Shown here: piece by piece, positions 41,514-50,136 of the stretch
How positions within the stretch are numbered: the stretch's first letter is position 1
Layout: every line of letters starts with the position of its first letter
Origin: JBDHAC01 sp039588215
GTDB taxonomy: Bacteria; Gemmatimonadota; Gemmatimonadetes; Palauibacterales; Palauibacteraceae
NCBI GenBank assembly: GCA_039588215.1
Contig: JBDHAD010000004.1
Coordinates: forward strand, 9,213 to 73,212
Length of the DNA stretch: 64,000 bases
Reading direction: 5' to 3'
The notes under the pieces: generated by a model
What the model was told of the DNA's origin: nothing
Database searches by the model: none
The model's input: only the letters and a program-made list of their open reading frames with translations
Made by a program: the position numbers and the translations under genes

Positions 41514-43874
41514 ATGAAGCCACGTATGCTCCGTCACATGTTGACTGCCGAAGCGTTCCTTTTGGTCGCCGCCACGGTGACCGGGTGCTCGATTCCCGAC
41601 GCCAGGTCGGCCAACGCCTCTCGCTATGTGGACTGGGACACCCTGGCCGCCTCGGTCACGATCTACCGCGATGCGTTCGGGGTCCCGCACATCTACGGGC
41701 CCACGGACGCGAGCGTGATCTTCGGTGAGGCGTACGCCGAGGCGGAGGACAACTGGTGGCAGGTCGAGGACAACTTCGTACGCTCGATAGGGCGCGCGTC
41801 GGAGTTGTACGGCGAGGAGACCCTGCTCGACGACTACCTCGCGCGCGCGATGGAAATCCCGCGTCTGTCACGTGAGGAATACGAGGAAGCGCCCGATGAG
41901 ATGCGCTCGCTGTACGACGCGTATGCCGAGGGCTTCAGCCATTACCTGGAGAAGCATCCGGGCGTGGAGCGCCGGTTGCTGGAACGCGTGGAACCGTGGT
42001 ACGCGATCGCCCTGCTGCGCTTCAAGTATCACCACAACGAGTACATCGGATACGCCGGACTGCAACATGCGGACAGTCGGCGCCTCCTCGAGGGAGCCAG
42101 GGTGGAGGGCTCGGGCTCACCCGGACTGGACCCGGCAGGGCCCATCCCCGCCGGCCCAGCCTCCGCCGGGCCAGCCTCCGCCAGGCCAGCCTCCGCCGCT
42201 ACACCTCGCCTCCAGAGCCGGGCCTTCCGGGACGATCCGACCCCGGGCGGCGAACGGCCGCTGGGCTCGAACGAGTGGGCCATCGCCGGTTCTCGCACCG
42301 CGAGCGGCGACCCGATGCTGCTCATCAATCCACACGTGCCGTTCTTCGGTCTTTCGCAGTACACCGAGGTCCACCTGCACAGCGAAGAGGGCCTCGTGTT
42401 CTCGGGCCTGTCCCGCTTCGGATTCATGTTTCCGTACATGGGGCATAACGAGCGGCTGGGGTGGGCCTACACCGACAACTACTCGGATATCGGAGACCTG
42501 TACGTCGAGACGATCGAGTGGCGCGAGGGGAGCCCGGTCTACCGCTACGGTGAAGAATGGCGCGACCTGACGGTGTGGACCGAGCCCATCGGTGTGCGTT
42601 CGGAGGGTGAGGACGGCGGGGTAGAGGAGCGCGAGTTCCGCTTCATAAAGACACACCACGGCCCGATTCTCGGGATCCGTGAGTTGGATGCGGGAGATTT
42701 CCCGAGCGGATCGGAGTCTGCCGAGGGCCCTCGCCCGCTCGCCGTCCGGCTCACGATGCTGGAAGAGGGGGGCTGGTACGACCAGTGGTATGGGATGATG
42801 CGCGCCCGGACGCTGGACGAATGGCGCGCAGCCGTCGCCCGGCTGGCGGTCCCGTACCAGAACACCATGTACGCCGACGCAGATGGCAACATCCACTACA
42901 TCTACAACGCAGCCGTGCCTCGCCGATCTTTCGCGTATGACTGGTCCCGACCGGTGGACGGCAGCGATCCCGGCACGGAGTGGAACGGTTACCACACGCT
43001 GGATGAGCTCCCCCAGTATCTGAACCCGGCCACCGGGTATCTGCAGAACACGAACTCGAACCCGTTCACGGCCACCGACGGTCTCCCCGATGAGAGGGCG
43101 GCGTTCCCACCCTACATGGTCGGCAGCGAGACCGACAACGCACGCGCGCGGTCGTCGCGCCGGGTGCTCGGCGAGCTACAGGACGTCACGCTTGACGACT
43201 TTGGGGGGGCGGTCCTGGACACGCGACTGACCGCGGCTGATGACCTGCTGCCCCCGCTATTGGAAGAGTTTCGGCAACTGGAGCAGACGCGCCCCGCGCG
43301 CGCGAATCTTGTACGGGGGCCCGTGGAGGAGCTCGAGGCATGGGATCGCGAGGCCACGATCGAGTCGATCGCCACGACCCTCTTCGTACGGTGGGCAGAG
43401 ATGTGGGATCGCGCGGAAGAACGATTGCAGGAGCAGCCATGGCCGAGGATCACGGCGCTAGCTGCCGTGCTGGACCGACTCGAGAGGGACTGGGAGACCT
43501 GGCGCGTCCCGTGGGGCGACCTCAACCGGTTGCAGCGACCGGACGCGAGCGGCCGGACGCCGTTCGACGATGATCAACCCAGCCTGCCGGTCGCGGGGGC
43601 GCCGGGCTGGCTCGGCTCGGTATTCACGTACACGGTGCGACAGGCGCCGGGTGGGATACGCCGCTACGGCGTCCACGGGAACTCGTTCGTGAAGGTCGTG
43701 GAGTTTGGCCCCCAGGTTCGGGCCCGCTCGATCCTGACATTCGGTCAGAGCGGAGACCCCGGCTCCTCCCATTACTTCGACCAGGCGCCCCTGTATTCGC
43801 AGAAGCGATTCAAGCCGGCGTGGTTCTCTCGTGCGGAGGTCGAGGCGAACGCCGAGCGGGTCTATTCGCCATGA
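41514..43874 (+). CDS. Penicillin acylase-family (S45) N-terminal nucleophile hydrolase
   Basis: The 786-residue lipoprotein or exported precursor (signal ends near TGC25) should self-cleave into alpha and beta chains at G251/S252 in LGSNEWAIAG. The freed Ser252 is the catalytic nucleophile. SVTIYRDAFGVPHIYG near 47-62 and the HVPFFGLSQYTEVHL region are also family-typical. Members hydrolyse amides such as beta-lactam side chains or acyl-homoserine lactones; the substrate here is unknown. The spacer before the nucleophile holds three 15-bp repeats encoding PASAx units. The start at 41514 has AGAGGCG upstream. Confidence 0.9.
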   Translation: MKPRMLRHMLTAEAFLLVAATVTGCSIPDARSANASRYVDWDTLAASVTIYRDAFGVPHIYGPTDASVIFGEAYAEAEDNWWQVEDNFVRSIGRASELYGEETLLDDYLARAMEIPRLSREEYEEAPDEMRSLYDAYAEGFSHYLEKHPGVERRLLERVEPWYAIALLRFKYHHNEYIGYAGLQHADSRRLLEGARVEGSGSPGLDPAGPIPAGPASAGPASARPASAATPRLQSRAFRDDPTPGGERPLGSNEWAIAGSRTASGDPMLLINPHVPFFGLSQYTEVHLHSEEGLVFSGLSRFGFMFPYMGHNERLGWAYTDNYSDIGDLYVETIEWREGSPVYRYGEEWRDLTVWTEPIGVRSEGEDGGVEEREFRFIKTHHGPILGIRELDAGDFPSGSESAEGPRPLAVRLTMLEEGGWYDQWYGMMRARTLDEWRAAVARLAVPYQNTMYADADGNIHYIYNAAVPRRSFAYDWSRPVDGSDPGTEWNGYHTLDELPQYLNPATGYLQNTNSNPFTATDGLPDERAAFPPYMVGSETDNARARSSRRVLGELQDVTLDDFGGAVLDTRLTAADDLLPPLLEEFRQLEQTRPARANLVRGPVEELEAWDREATIESIATTLFVRWAEMWDRAEERLQEQPWPRITALAAVLDRLERDWETWRVPWGDLNRLQRPDASGRTPFDDDQPSLPVAGAPGWLGSVFTYTVRQAPGGIRRYGVHGNSFVKVVEFGPQVRARSILTFGQSGDPGSSHYFDQAPLYSQKRFKPAWFSRAEVEANAERVYSP
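42156..42200 (+). repeat. Three in-frame 15-bp repeats in the acylase spacer
   Basis: Units 42156-42170, 42171-42185 and 42186-42200 share CCAGCCTCCGCC and encode PASAG, PASAR and PASAA. They fall in the linker peptide, about 25 residues before the predicted catalytic serine, where length variation would be tolerated. Confidence 0.85.
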
Positions 43875-44197
43875 CCACGACCCCACGCACCGTCGGAGGC
43901 GTCGTGGGACACGCAGTCGGTCGCGGGTTGGGAGGAGGAAGGCGGGACTCTGAGCCTTCGGCTCAAGATCGCACCCGAATCCGACGCGAGGCTCATGGAG
44001 TTGTCACGCCAAAACCCCCGTACTGAAGAGATCTTCGGCGACCGATCCGTGCGGTCGGATCACCCGATCGCGCGCCAGCTGACGATCCTCGTGGGTGAGA
44101 TCGGAATCGGCTGGGCCACCCCCTTTTCCGAGCGGGACTGCGAGATGGCGCCCGGTGGGTCCTGGACCGGTCGCTAAAAGAGCTCTTCCGTGGCTAG
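43875..44197. other. Intergenic region between convergent genes, nothing recognised
   Basis: The 323-bp gap has no convincing coding frame (a 60-codon frame at 43995-44177 has no RBS or family). A small hairpin, TGAGCC/GGCTCA with a 3-nt loop, lies at 43951-43965 and could aid termination, but no T-tract follows. Confidence 0.5.
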
Positions 44198-45772
44198 CTA
44201 ACTCCCGATCAGGCGACGGGCCGCCTCTAGCTCCGCGTCGACGTCGTTCACCACGTCCTCGATCGTCGGTTGCACGTATACGTCGGGCGTGATCCCTGCA
44301 TCTGGCTCTTCGGAGGGTAGGTAGTATCCGATCAGAGGGATGTCCGATTCGATGCCAGAGTTCGGGAGGCGCAGGAAGAAGAACTGCCCGCCATTGATTC
44401 CTCGTTGGCTGCCGCCGGTCTCTTGGCCAACGAGCGTGGCGAGACCGTGTCGCTGGAGTATGGACGCGAGCGTAAACGTCGCGGAGCTGTTCGCTGCCCC
44501 GACCAGCAGGAGAACGTGGCCGTCGAACGCGTCGGATCGCGGCTCGATCGTGCGCGCCTCGGCGTTCCGGTTGGCCCACGTGTAGTAACCATCTGGGGTC
44601 TCGACGACCCGGTCGCCACGGCGCTTGAAGCTCTCATCCCACGTGTCCAGATAGGGTTCCAGCTCCGAAGGAACCTCACGATAACGGAGGAGCTCTCGCA
44701 CCGGCTCGATACGGATCGGCTTCGACGTCAGGTACCCCCGTAAAACGTTGAGTACTGCGTTATCGCCCCCCTCGTTGCCTCGTACGTCGAGGATGAGGTT
44801 GCGGATGCCTCGCTCCTCCAGGTCGGTGAACGCTTCTCGGAGGAAGGTTCTCCAATCCAACTCCATCTTCCAGGTGACGAACGTTCCGATCCTCAGGTGG
44901 GCCGACTGTGGGTCAAGGACTTCGTACCGCCAAAGATCATCGGGGTTTTCGGGTGCCGCGCTGGAGCGTTCGGCCAACCGCTCGCGACGCTGAGCCCTCG
45001 TGAGCGCCCGCACCGTCCTCGACCCCACCGAAACGGAACCAGGAGTACGGACGCGGAGCTCGAACGTACCCTCATGCGGTGGAAAGAAAAGTGGGAAGTA
45101 GATGTCGAAGTACTCGTAGTCGCCGATCCCTGAGACTTGCAGCTGGTCGATCCGTTTGACGTCATTCGAGCCATCCGCGGCGACTACGGTGAGCAGACTG
45201 TCCAGCACCTCGGGTACACGAACGCCGTTGATCGAAAGGATCTCGGTTCCGCGGGGCAGGGGTGCTCGTTCGGAGGTAGCCTGGGTCACGACCATCCGGC
45301 GATCGATCAGTCGAAACGTGAACGGCACCTTGTCGGCTCCTCCGAGCACCTCCTCCTTCACTCGATCCGATTGGTTCCAGAAGTTCGCGTACGTATGTCC
45401 GCAACGGATCTTGGCGAGAAGCCTGGAGAACTCGAGGTATGCCTCCGAGAGCGTCATCTCCACGTGGAGTCGGCGCTCCAGCGAGTCGAAATGCCCCTCC
45501 ATCTCGAGGCTGTCCGAGTACCGGTACAGGCCCGGGTGCAGCTCCAGGTGGGCTCGCTTGAAGATCGCGAAATCCGCTTGAAGCTGGGCGACCGTAAGCA
45601 CGGTTGGCGCACTCTGAGAGAGGTGGCTCGCAGTTGCACCACCGCTCGTTACCCGCGCTACCGAACCGCCGGCGACGGCTGGGCCGGCAAGCAGGACTGC
45701 TGCGATCGCGATAGCACCGGCTACCGGGCGGACCGTGGAGATCATGGACTGGAATCGAAGGGTGGCCCTCAT
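44198..45772 (-). CDS. S41-family serine peptidase, exported
   Basis: The 524-residue protein has a signal peptide (hydrophobic AGAIAIAAVLLAGPAVAGG). The C-terminal processing peptidase fold shows LILDVRGNEGGDNAVL, the nucleophile region GAANSSATFTLASIL and VGQETGGSQRGINGG. These match the S41 Ser-based peptidases of the tail-specific protease/tricorn type. A degenerate PDZ may lie around 150-250 (PRGTEILSINGVRV). The ATG at 45772 or 45745 begins the protein. The same frame is open upstream into a decayed desaturase, so fusion translation is conceivable. It is the last gene of the lipid operon strand. Confidence 0.85.
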   Translation of the reverse strand: MRATLRFQSMISTVRPVAGAIAIAAVLLAGPAVAGGSVARVTSGGATASHLSQSAPTVLTVAQLQADFAIFKRAHLELHPGLYRYSDSLEMEGHFDSLERRLHVEMTLSEAYLEFSRLLAKIRCGHTYANFWNQSDRVKEEVLGGADKVPFTFRLIDRRMVVTQATSERAPLPRGTEILSINGVRVPEVLDSLLTVVAADGSNDVKRIDQLQVSGIGDYEYFDIYFPLFFPPHEGTFELRVRTPGSVSVGSRTVRALTRAQRRERLAERSSAAPENPDDLWRYEVLDPQSAHLRIGTFVTWKMELDWRTFLREAFTDLEERGIRNLILDVRGNEGGDNAVLNVLRGYLTSKPIRIEPVRELLRYREVPSELEPYLDTWDESFKRRGDRVVETPDGYYTWANRNAEARTIEPRSDAFDGHVLLLVGAANSSATFTLASILQRHGLATLVGQETGGSQRGINGGQFFFLRLPNSGIESDIPLIGYYLPSEEPDAGITPDVYVQPTIEDVVNDVDAELEAARRLIGS

Positions 45773-46165
45773 CCGAAGAGCGCTCTCAGGCGGACCGAGT
45801 CCGGTGGAACGCGCGTCGTCGTCGTCGTCGGCGTGGCGATGGGGGAGCCGGTGGTGCGAGGCCCACCACAGCGGTCCGTTCTGTCCAGCACTCGCCCCCA
45901 GCCACGCGAGCGCCAACTGGAACGCCCGGCTGGTCTTGTAGGACCGGTGCGAGAAGAAGCGGTGGTAGCCACCGGTGATTCCGAACAGGCGAACCCAGAG
46001 CGTGAACAAACCGACGGCGACCGCCAACCAGCTCACACCTGCGAACAGGACCATGAGCGCCCCGAGATGCATCCCGGCGAATACCCAGTTGGCGAGGAGG
46101 TCGACCCGCTTATCATCTGACAGCGCGTCGGGATCTAGCTCGCTGTGACCGGCGGTCTCGATCAT
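45773..46165 (-). pseudogene. Degenerate fatty acid desaturase remnant (N-terminal part only)
   Basis: About 112 residues match the start of an acyl-CoA/acyl-lipid desaturase: two membrane segments (LGALMVLFAGVSWLAVAVGLF), the first iron box HRFFSH (68-73) and a second box reading HRLPH (105-109), where the expected middle histidine is proline (CCC for CAC). The protein then runs into an Asp-rich stretch encoded by five GAC repeats (45815-45829), and the remaining membrane segments and third His box are absent. The frame is open into the S41 peptidase gene. Its ATG overlaps the stop of the upstream methyltransferase gene, so it was once the last gene of that operon. Confidence 0.8.
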
Positions 46166-47268
46166 ACTCGCGCTCCCGTCTCTTCCAACGTGGTGGTGGT
46201 AGAGCCGGGGCGGTCCGAAGTCGGGTCGCTCGCGGGGGCGGGTTTCGAGAAGCGGTAATGTGCGACACCCCACTCCCCGCCGTCCCCGTACGCGAAGGTC
46301 TCCGCGACGGCGAGGAAGAACAGCCGCCAGCGCTGGAGCCAACGCCGGGCCTCCGAAGCGCCGTACGTGTCCGCGAAGATCTCGAGCACGCTGCCCCGAT
46401 TCGATTCGAGCCGGCGTAGCCACGCTTCGGCCGTTCGCGCGTAGTGCCTTCCGGGCACGAACCACTCGTCCTGTAGCCCCAGCGCGCCGCTGAACCTCGG
46501 CAGTAATTGGCGGCTGGGCATCAAGCCACCCGTGAAGAAGAGGCGCCCCATCCAGTCACCGGCTCCCTCGATCGAGAACCGGTAGGCCCGCTCGTGGTGA
46601 CAGAAAACGTGCACGAACAGACACCCCCCGGGCCGCAGCCAGCGCGCGACCCTATCCATGAGCGCCTGGTAGTTGCTCATGTGCTCGAACATCTCGACGG
46701 AGACAATCCGGTCGAAGCGAGCATCGCCCAGGTCGAGGTCGTTCACGTCCGCCGTTACCACGCGCACGTTCGCGAGGCCGAGCCGCCTAGCCTCTGCTTC
46801 GATGAAAGCCCGCTGCGAATGGGAATGCGATACGGCGGTGAAACGACTGCGTGGATACTTGCCTGCGGCGAACACTGTGAAGGCGCCCCAGCCGCACCCG
46901 AGGTCCAGGACATCCTGCGCATCTGCTAGTTGGGCACGCTTGCAGGTCAGTTCGAGCATCGCTTCCTCGGCCTCATCCAGCGTCACGGCGTCCGGGCCCC
47001 AGAACCCGCTCGAGTACTTACGCCAGCGCCCCAGCACCAACTGGAAGAACTCGGCCGGCACCTCGTAGTGCTGCTCGTTCGCCTCGACGGGCGCGGCCGC
47101 GATCGGGCCGGTGCGTAGCGTGGCCTCATCGAGGGAGGGCTCGGTCCGGGTCTGCCTCAGGCGCCCCCGTATCAGCATGCGGATACCGGCACGGGCGAAT
47201 CCGTCACCCAACAGGCCACGTTCGACTACGGCGATCACCCCCCGCGTCAGGACTCCGCGCCAGGTCAC
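46162..47268 (-). CDS. SAM-dependent methyltransferase, CFA synthase/coclaurine N-methyltransferase-like
   Basis: The 368-residue protein has SAM motif I VLDLGCGWGAFTVFAAGKYP. An HYEVPAEFFQLVLG segment and FCHHERAYRFS...DWMGRLFFTGGLMPS are typical of the group annotated as cyclopropane-fatty-acid synthase family or coclaurine N-methyltransferase-like. Its likely substrate is an unsaturated acyl chain, judged from neighbours. It lacks the C-terminal block that defines true CFA synthases, which is present in the other methyltransferase of this operon. The GTG at 47268 overlaps the upstream stop (GTGA) and has GGAGGA before it. Confidence 0.82.
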   Translation of the reverse strand: MTWRGVLTRGVIAVVERGLLGDGFARAGIRMLIRGRLRQTRTEPSLDEATLRTGPIAAAPVEANEQHYEVPAEFFQLVLGRWRKYSSGFWGPDAVTLDEAEEAMLELTCKRAQLADAQDVLDLGCGWGAFTVFAAGKYPRSRFTAVSHSHSQRAFIEAEARRLGLANVRVVTADVNDLDLGDARFDRIVSVEMFEHMSNYQALMDRVARWLRPGGCLFVHVFCHHERAYRFSIEGAGDWMGRLFFTGGLMPSRQLLPRFSGALGLQDEWFVPGRHYARTAEAWLRRLESNRGSVLEIFADTYGASEARRWLQRWRLFFLAVAETFAYGDGGEWGVAHYRFSKPAPASDPTSDRPGSTTTTLEETGARV

Positions 47269-48056
47269 GCTTCCTCCGAGGGGAACCATGGGAAGAACGC
47301 GCTCGTCGTGCGCTGATACCGGCGATACTCTTCGCCCCGGCTCGCCACGGCGCGTCTCTCGATGGGAGGGATCCCGGTGACGAACAGGATCACGCTCAAC
47401 ATGAGCACGGGCGCGAGCACCATCACCGGCAGGAGCGGCGAGCCGATGGCGATCGGGATGTACGCCAGCCAGTGGAGCCACTCGAAGAAGTAGTTGGGGT
47501 GCCGTGAGTACCTCCAGAGTCCTACCTGACACACTCGCCCGCTGTTCGCCGGGTCTTCGCGGAAGCGGGACAGCTGACGATCCGCCAGCGACTCGCCGGA
47601 GATCGAGATGACCCAGACCAGCAGTCCGAGTCCGTCCCACAACCGCAGGGCGGCCGTAGGCGTCAGCATGGCGACCAGGAAATGGACCGAGAGCAAGGCG
47701 ACCAGCAGGCCCTGGAACTGAAAGAACACGAAGAAGCGGCCCTGCGCCGCCAGACCCCACTTCGCTCGCAGATCCTTGTAGCGGCCGTCCTCACCCGACA
47801 CGAGCACGCGCTTCAGCAGCAGGTAGGTGGCCAGGCGGCCGGCCCAGATCGCCGCCATCGCCGCCACGAGCCAGCGGCGAGCCGCGAGCCCATCGGGGAT
47901 TGTGAACGCGTAGAAGATGGCGGCCCCGCCGAGGCCCGCGGTCCAACCCAGGTCGACCACGTCCGCTTCGAGAAGCCGACGTTGGACCAGCCATAGACCC
48001 GTCATCACGACAGACATCACCAGCGCAACGAGTACGATGGCCACTACCGGGTTCAT
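47265..48056 (-). CDS. DUF1295 membrane protein, steroid 5-alpha-reductase-like
   Basis: The 263-residue protein has about six membrane segments and the C-terminal signature GLWRYSRHPNYFFEWLHW (about 189-206), characteristic of the DUF1295/steroid 5-alpha-reductase and isoprenylcysteine methyltransferase-like superfamily. It may reduce a double bond of a lipid in the membrane. It sits between two methyltransferase genes with overlapping start and stop codons on both sides, which implies a shared lipid-modifying pathway. Confidence 0.85.
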   Translation of the reverse strand: MNPVVAIVLVALVMSVVMTGLWLVQRRLLEADVVDLGWTAGLGGAAIFYAFTIPDGLAARRWLVAAMAAIWAGRLATYLLLKRVLVSGEDGRYKDLRAKWGLAAQGRFFVFFQFQGLLVALLSVHFLVAMLTPTAALRLWDGLGLLVWVISISGESLADRQLSRFREDPANSGRVCQVGLWRYSRHPNYFFEWLHWLAYIPIAIGSPLLPVMVLAPVLMLSVILFVTGIPPIERRAVASRGEEYRRYQRTTSAFFPWFPSEEA

Positions 48057-49354
48057 GCCCGCCCCTCCGCCGGCCGGTTCAACTCGAGCTGTAGATCCGC
48101 GATGTACCGGGCCCGGAAGGCCGCCTCGCAATAGGCGAAGTAGTATTCCCACCGGCGCACGAAGGTGTCATCGAAGCCGAGCGCGTTGGCTTGCGGGCGC
48201 ACCTCCAACAATCGCTCGCGCCAGCGGGCGAGCGTAGGGCCGTAGTGCTCCGCGATATCCTCGAGCTCGCTCACAATGAGCCCGGTCCGTCTGCGCAGCG
48301 CACGGCGCATGGCGCCCAACGAGGGCAGATGCGCGCCCGGAAAGATGAACTTCTGGATGTAGTCGGGACGAAGCCGATACCGGCCGTACCGCTCGTCGGG
48401 GATCGTGATCACCTGCACCACCGCGCGCCCGCCCGGTGCCAGCATGCGGTCACACACCTCGAAGAAGCGCGGCAGATAGCGGTGTCCGACCGCCTCGAGC
48501 ATTTCGATCGAAACGATTCGGTCGAAGCGGCCGTTACGCGAACCACCCTCGCGCGAGACACTGTCGAGCGAACGGTAGTCGCGGAGCTCGATCGAGACTC
48601 GATCGTCCAGTCCGGCCCGCCGGATGCGCTCACGAGCATAGCTCGCTTGCGCCTCCGAGATCGTGATGCCCGTCACGCGGCAACCGAAATCGCGCGCGGC
48701 CACCTCCGCGAACCCCCCCCAACCGCAACCGATCTCGAGCACGTGTAAGCCCGGCCGGAGTTCAGCCTTGCTCGCGACGCGCCGGTACTTGGCCAGCTGG
48801 GCCTCCTCGAGGTCCTGCCCGGGTTCCTCGAAGACCGCACACGAGTAAGTCATCGAGGGGTCGAGAAACAGCTCGAAGAACTCGTTTCCGAGATCGTAGT
48901 GCGCCTCGATGTTCCGTCGCGCGCGGGATCGCGTGTTCCTGCGCATCTGGTGTCCGACCCACGCTCCGATCGCGCCGATCCAGAACAACGGACTGCCCCG
49001 CTTCAGACGTCCTCGATTCAGGATCCCGAGCCGGACCGCGTCTACGAGCGAGTCAGTGGACCACTCACCCCGGATGTACGCCTCGCCCGCCCCCGTCTCG
49101 CCATCGAGAAGCATTCGGCGAAAGAACCGGGGATCTTGAACGTCGATCCGAACCTGCGGGCCGGACTCGGCACCCTCGAAAAGGCGCCTGGTACCGTCGG
49201 GACACCGTATCTCCAACGTCCCGCGGTGCAGCCCCACGAGCGACCGAAACAGCGTCGCCCGCGCAATTCGATCCAGGGTGCTCCCCCGCGCGGATGGGGC
49301 CACACCCGCTCCGAGCGGCAAGGCCGTCGCGGAGGTCGTGCGCGAGCTGTTCAT
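48053..49354 (-). CDS. cfa: Cyclopropane-fatty-acyl-phospholipid synthase
   Basis: The 433-residue enzyme transfers a methylene or methyl group from SAM to the double bond of membrane phospholipid acyl chains. Signature features are YDLGNEFFELFLDPSMTYSC near 151-170, SAM motif LEIGCGWGGFAEVAA, IEMLEAVGHRYL, and the C-terminal RPDYIQKFIFPGAHLPS and WEYYFAYCEAAF blocks. All are present, so a functional CFA-type enzyme is expected; a methylating variant making mid-chain methyl branches cannot be ruled out. It overlaps its neighbours in the operon by 4 bp at each end. Confidence 0.9.
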   Translation of the reverse strand: MNSSRTTSATALPLGAGVAPSARGSTLDRIARATLFRSLVGLHRGTLEIRCPDGTRRLFEGAESGPQVRIDVQDPRFFRRMLLDGETGAGEAYIRGEWSTDSLVDAVRLGILNRGRLKRGSPLFWIGAIGAWVGHQMRRNTRSRARRNIEAHYDLGNEFFELFLDPSMTYSCAVFEEPGQDLEEAQLAKYRRVASKAELRPGLHVLEIGCGWGGFAEVAARDFGCRVTGITISEAQASYARERIRRAGLDDRVSIELRDYRSLDSVSREGGSRNGRFDRIVSIEMLEAVGHRYLPRFFEVCDRMLAPGGRAVVQVITIPDERYGRYRLRPDYIQKFIFPGAHLPSLGAMRRALRRRTGLIVSELEDIAEHYGPTLARWRERLLEVRPQANALGFDDTFVRRWEYYFAYCEAAFRARYIADLQLELNRPAEGRA

Positions 49355-50136
49355 GCGGCCTCCAGGTCATTGGCCGGCGGCTCAGGCTTGCGAAACACCG
49401 GCACTCGTTTGAGCCACAGGCGGAGCGCCTGTCGGTGGATGAGATAGACCGTGCGCGCAGTCAGGTGCGGGTGCCGGAGGAGCACGTTCGCGAGCGATCG
49501 GTCGGTGAGCGATCGTCGCTCCAGGTTCAACGTCGCATCGAAGAACTTCTCGCCGCGCTCGAACTCGTCGATGTGGACCGTGAGGTGGTCCTCGGGTGGT
49601 GTGAGAATCCAGTCGTAACTGATGTCAACCATCGAGATGAAGGGGGATACGTGGAACACCTTGTCGCGCCGCGAGCGCACGGCTCGCCCACCCATCGGCT
49701 CGCCGTCATCGAGTAGGTAGCAATACGTCTCCCCGAACGTGTTGTTGACCTCGGCGACGACGAAGCGCAGGTCCCCGTTGGTATCGAGGCAGAAGAAGTA
49801 TGACACCGGGTTGAACACGTACCCCAGCACACGGGGGTTCGTGAGCAGCAAAACGGGTCCATCCCCCAGTCGCTTCCCCCGCCTCGCGAGCCAACGCGAC
49901 AGCTTCTCGCGTACCGGAACTGGAGCCGCCGGCCGGCCCATGTGGTCCGTGTCGTAGAATGCCGTCACGTTGGGTCGATTGTGACTGAGGAGCCGGAGCT
50001 CACGGTCGAGCTCCGGCAGCTCATCCAAATCGATGAGGAGCTGGTACAGGCCATACTGAAAGGCGTTGGGCTTGGGAGAGAGCCGCCGATGACGGATGGT
50101 CCCGACGTACAGGCCGGAGCGGCGGAGCACGCTCAT
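49351..50136 (-). CDS. DUF1365 protein
   Basis: The 261-residue protein carries the DUF1365 features: GTIRHRRLSPKPNAFQYGLYQLLIDLDEL at the N-terminus, LTNPRVLGYVFNPVSYFFC near 98-116 and EVNNTFGETYCYLL. The family has no established activity but is almost always encoded between an FAD oxidoreductase and a CFA-type methyltransferase, as here, which points to a role in acyl-chain modification. ATGA overlaps link it to both neighbours. Confidence 0.9.
   Translation of the reverse strand: MSVLRRSGLYVGTIRHRRLSPKPNAFQYGLYQLLIDLDELPELDRELRLLSHNRPNVTAFYDTDHMGRPAAPVPVREKLSRWLARRGKRLGDGPVLLLTNPRVLGYVFNPVSYFFCLDTNGDLRFVVAEVNNTFGETYCYLLDDGEPMGGRAVRSRRDKVFHVSPFISMVDISYDWILTPPEDHLTVHIDEFERGEKFFDATLNLERRSLTDRSLANVLLRHPHLTARTVYLIHRQALRLWLKRVPVFRKPEPPANDLEAA

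Noticed and set aside
43995..44177. Small 60-codon gene between acylase and S41 peptidase
   Set aside because: No ribosome site, no signal sequence or recognisable domain, and an arginine/serine-rich composition as in shadow frames.
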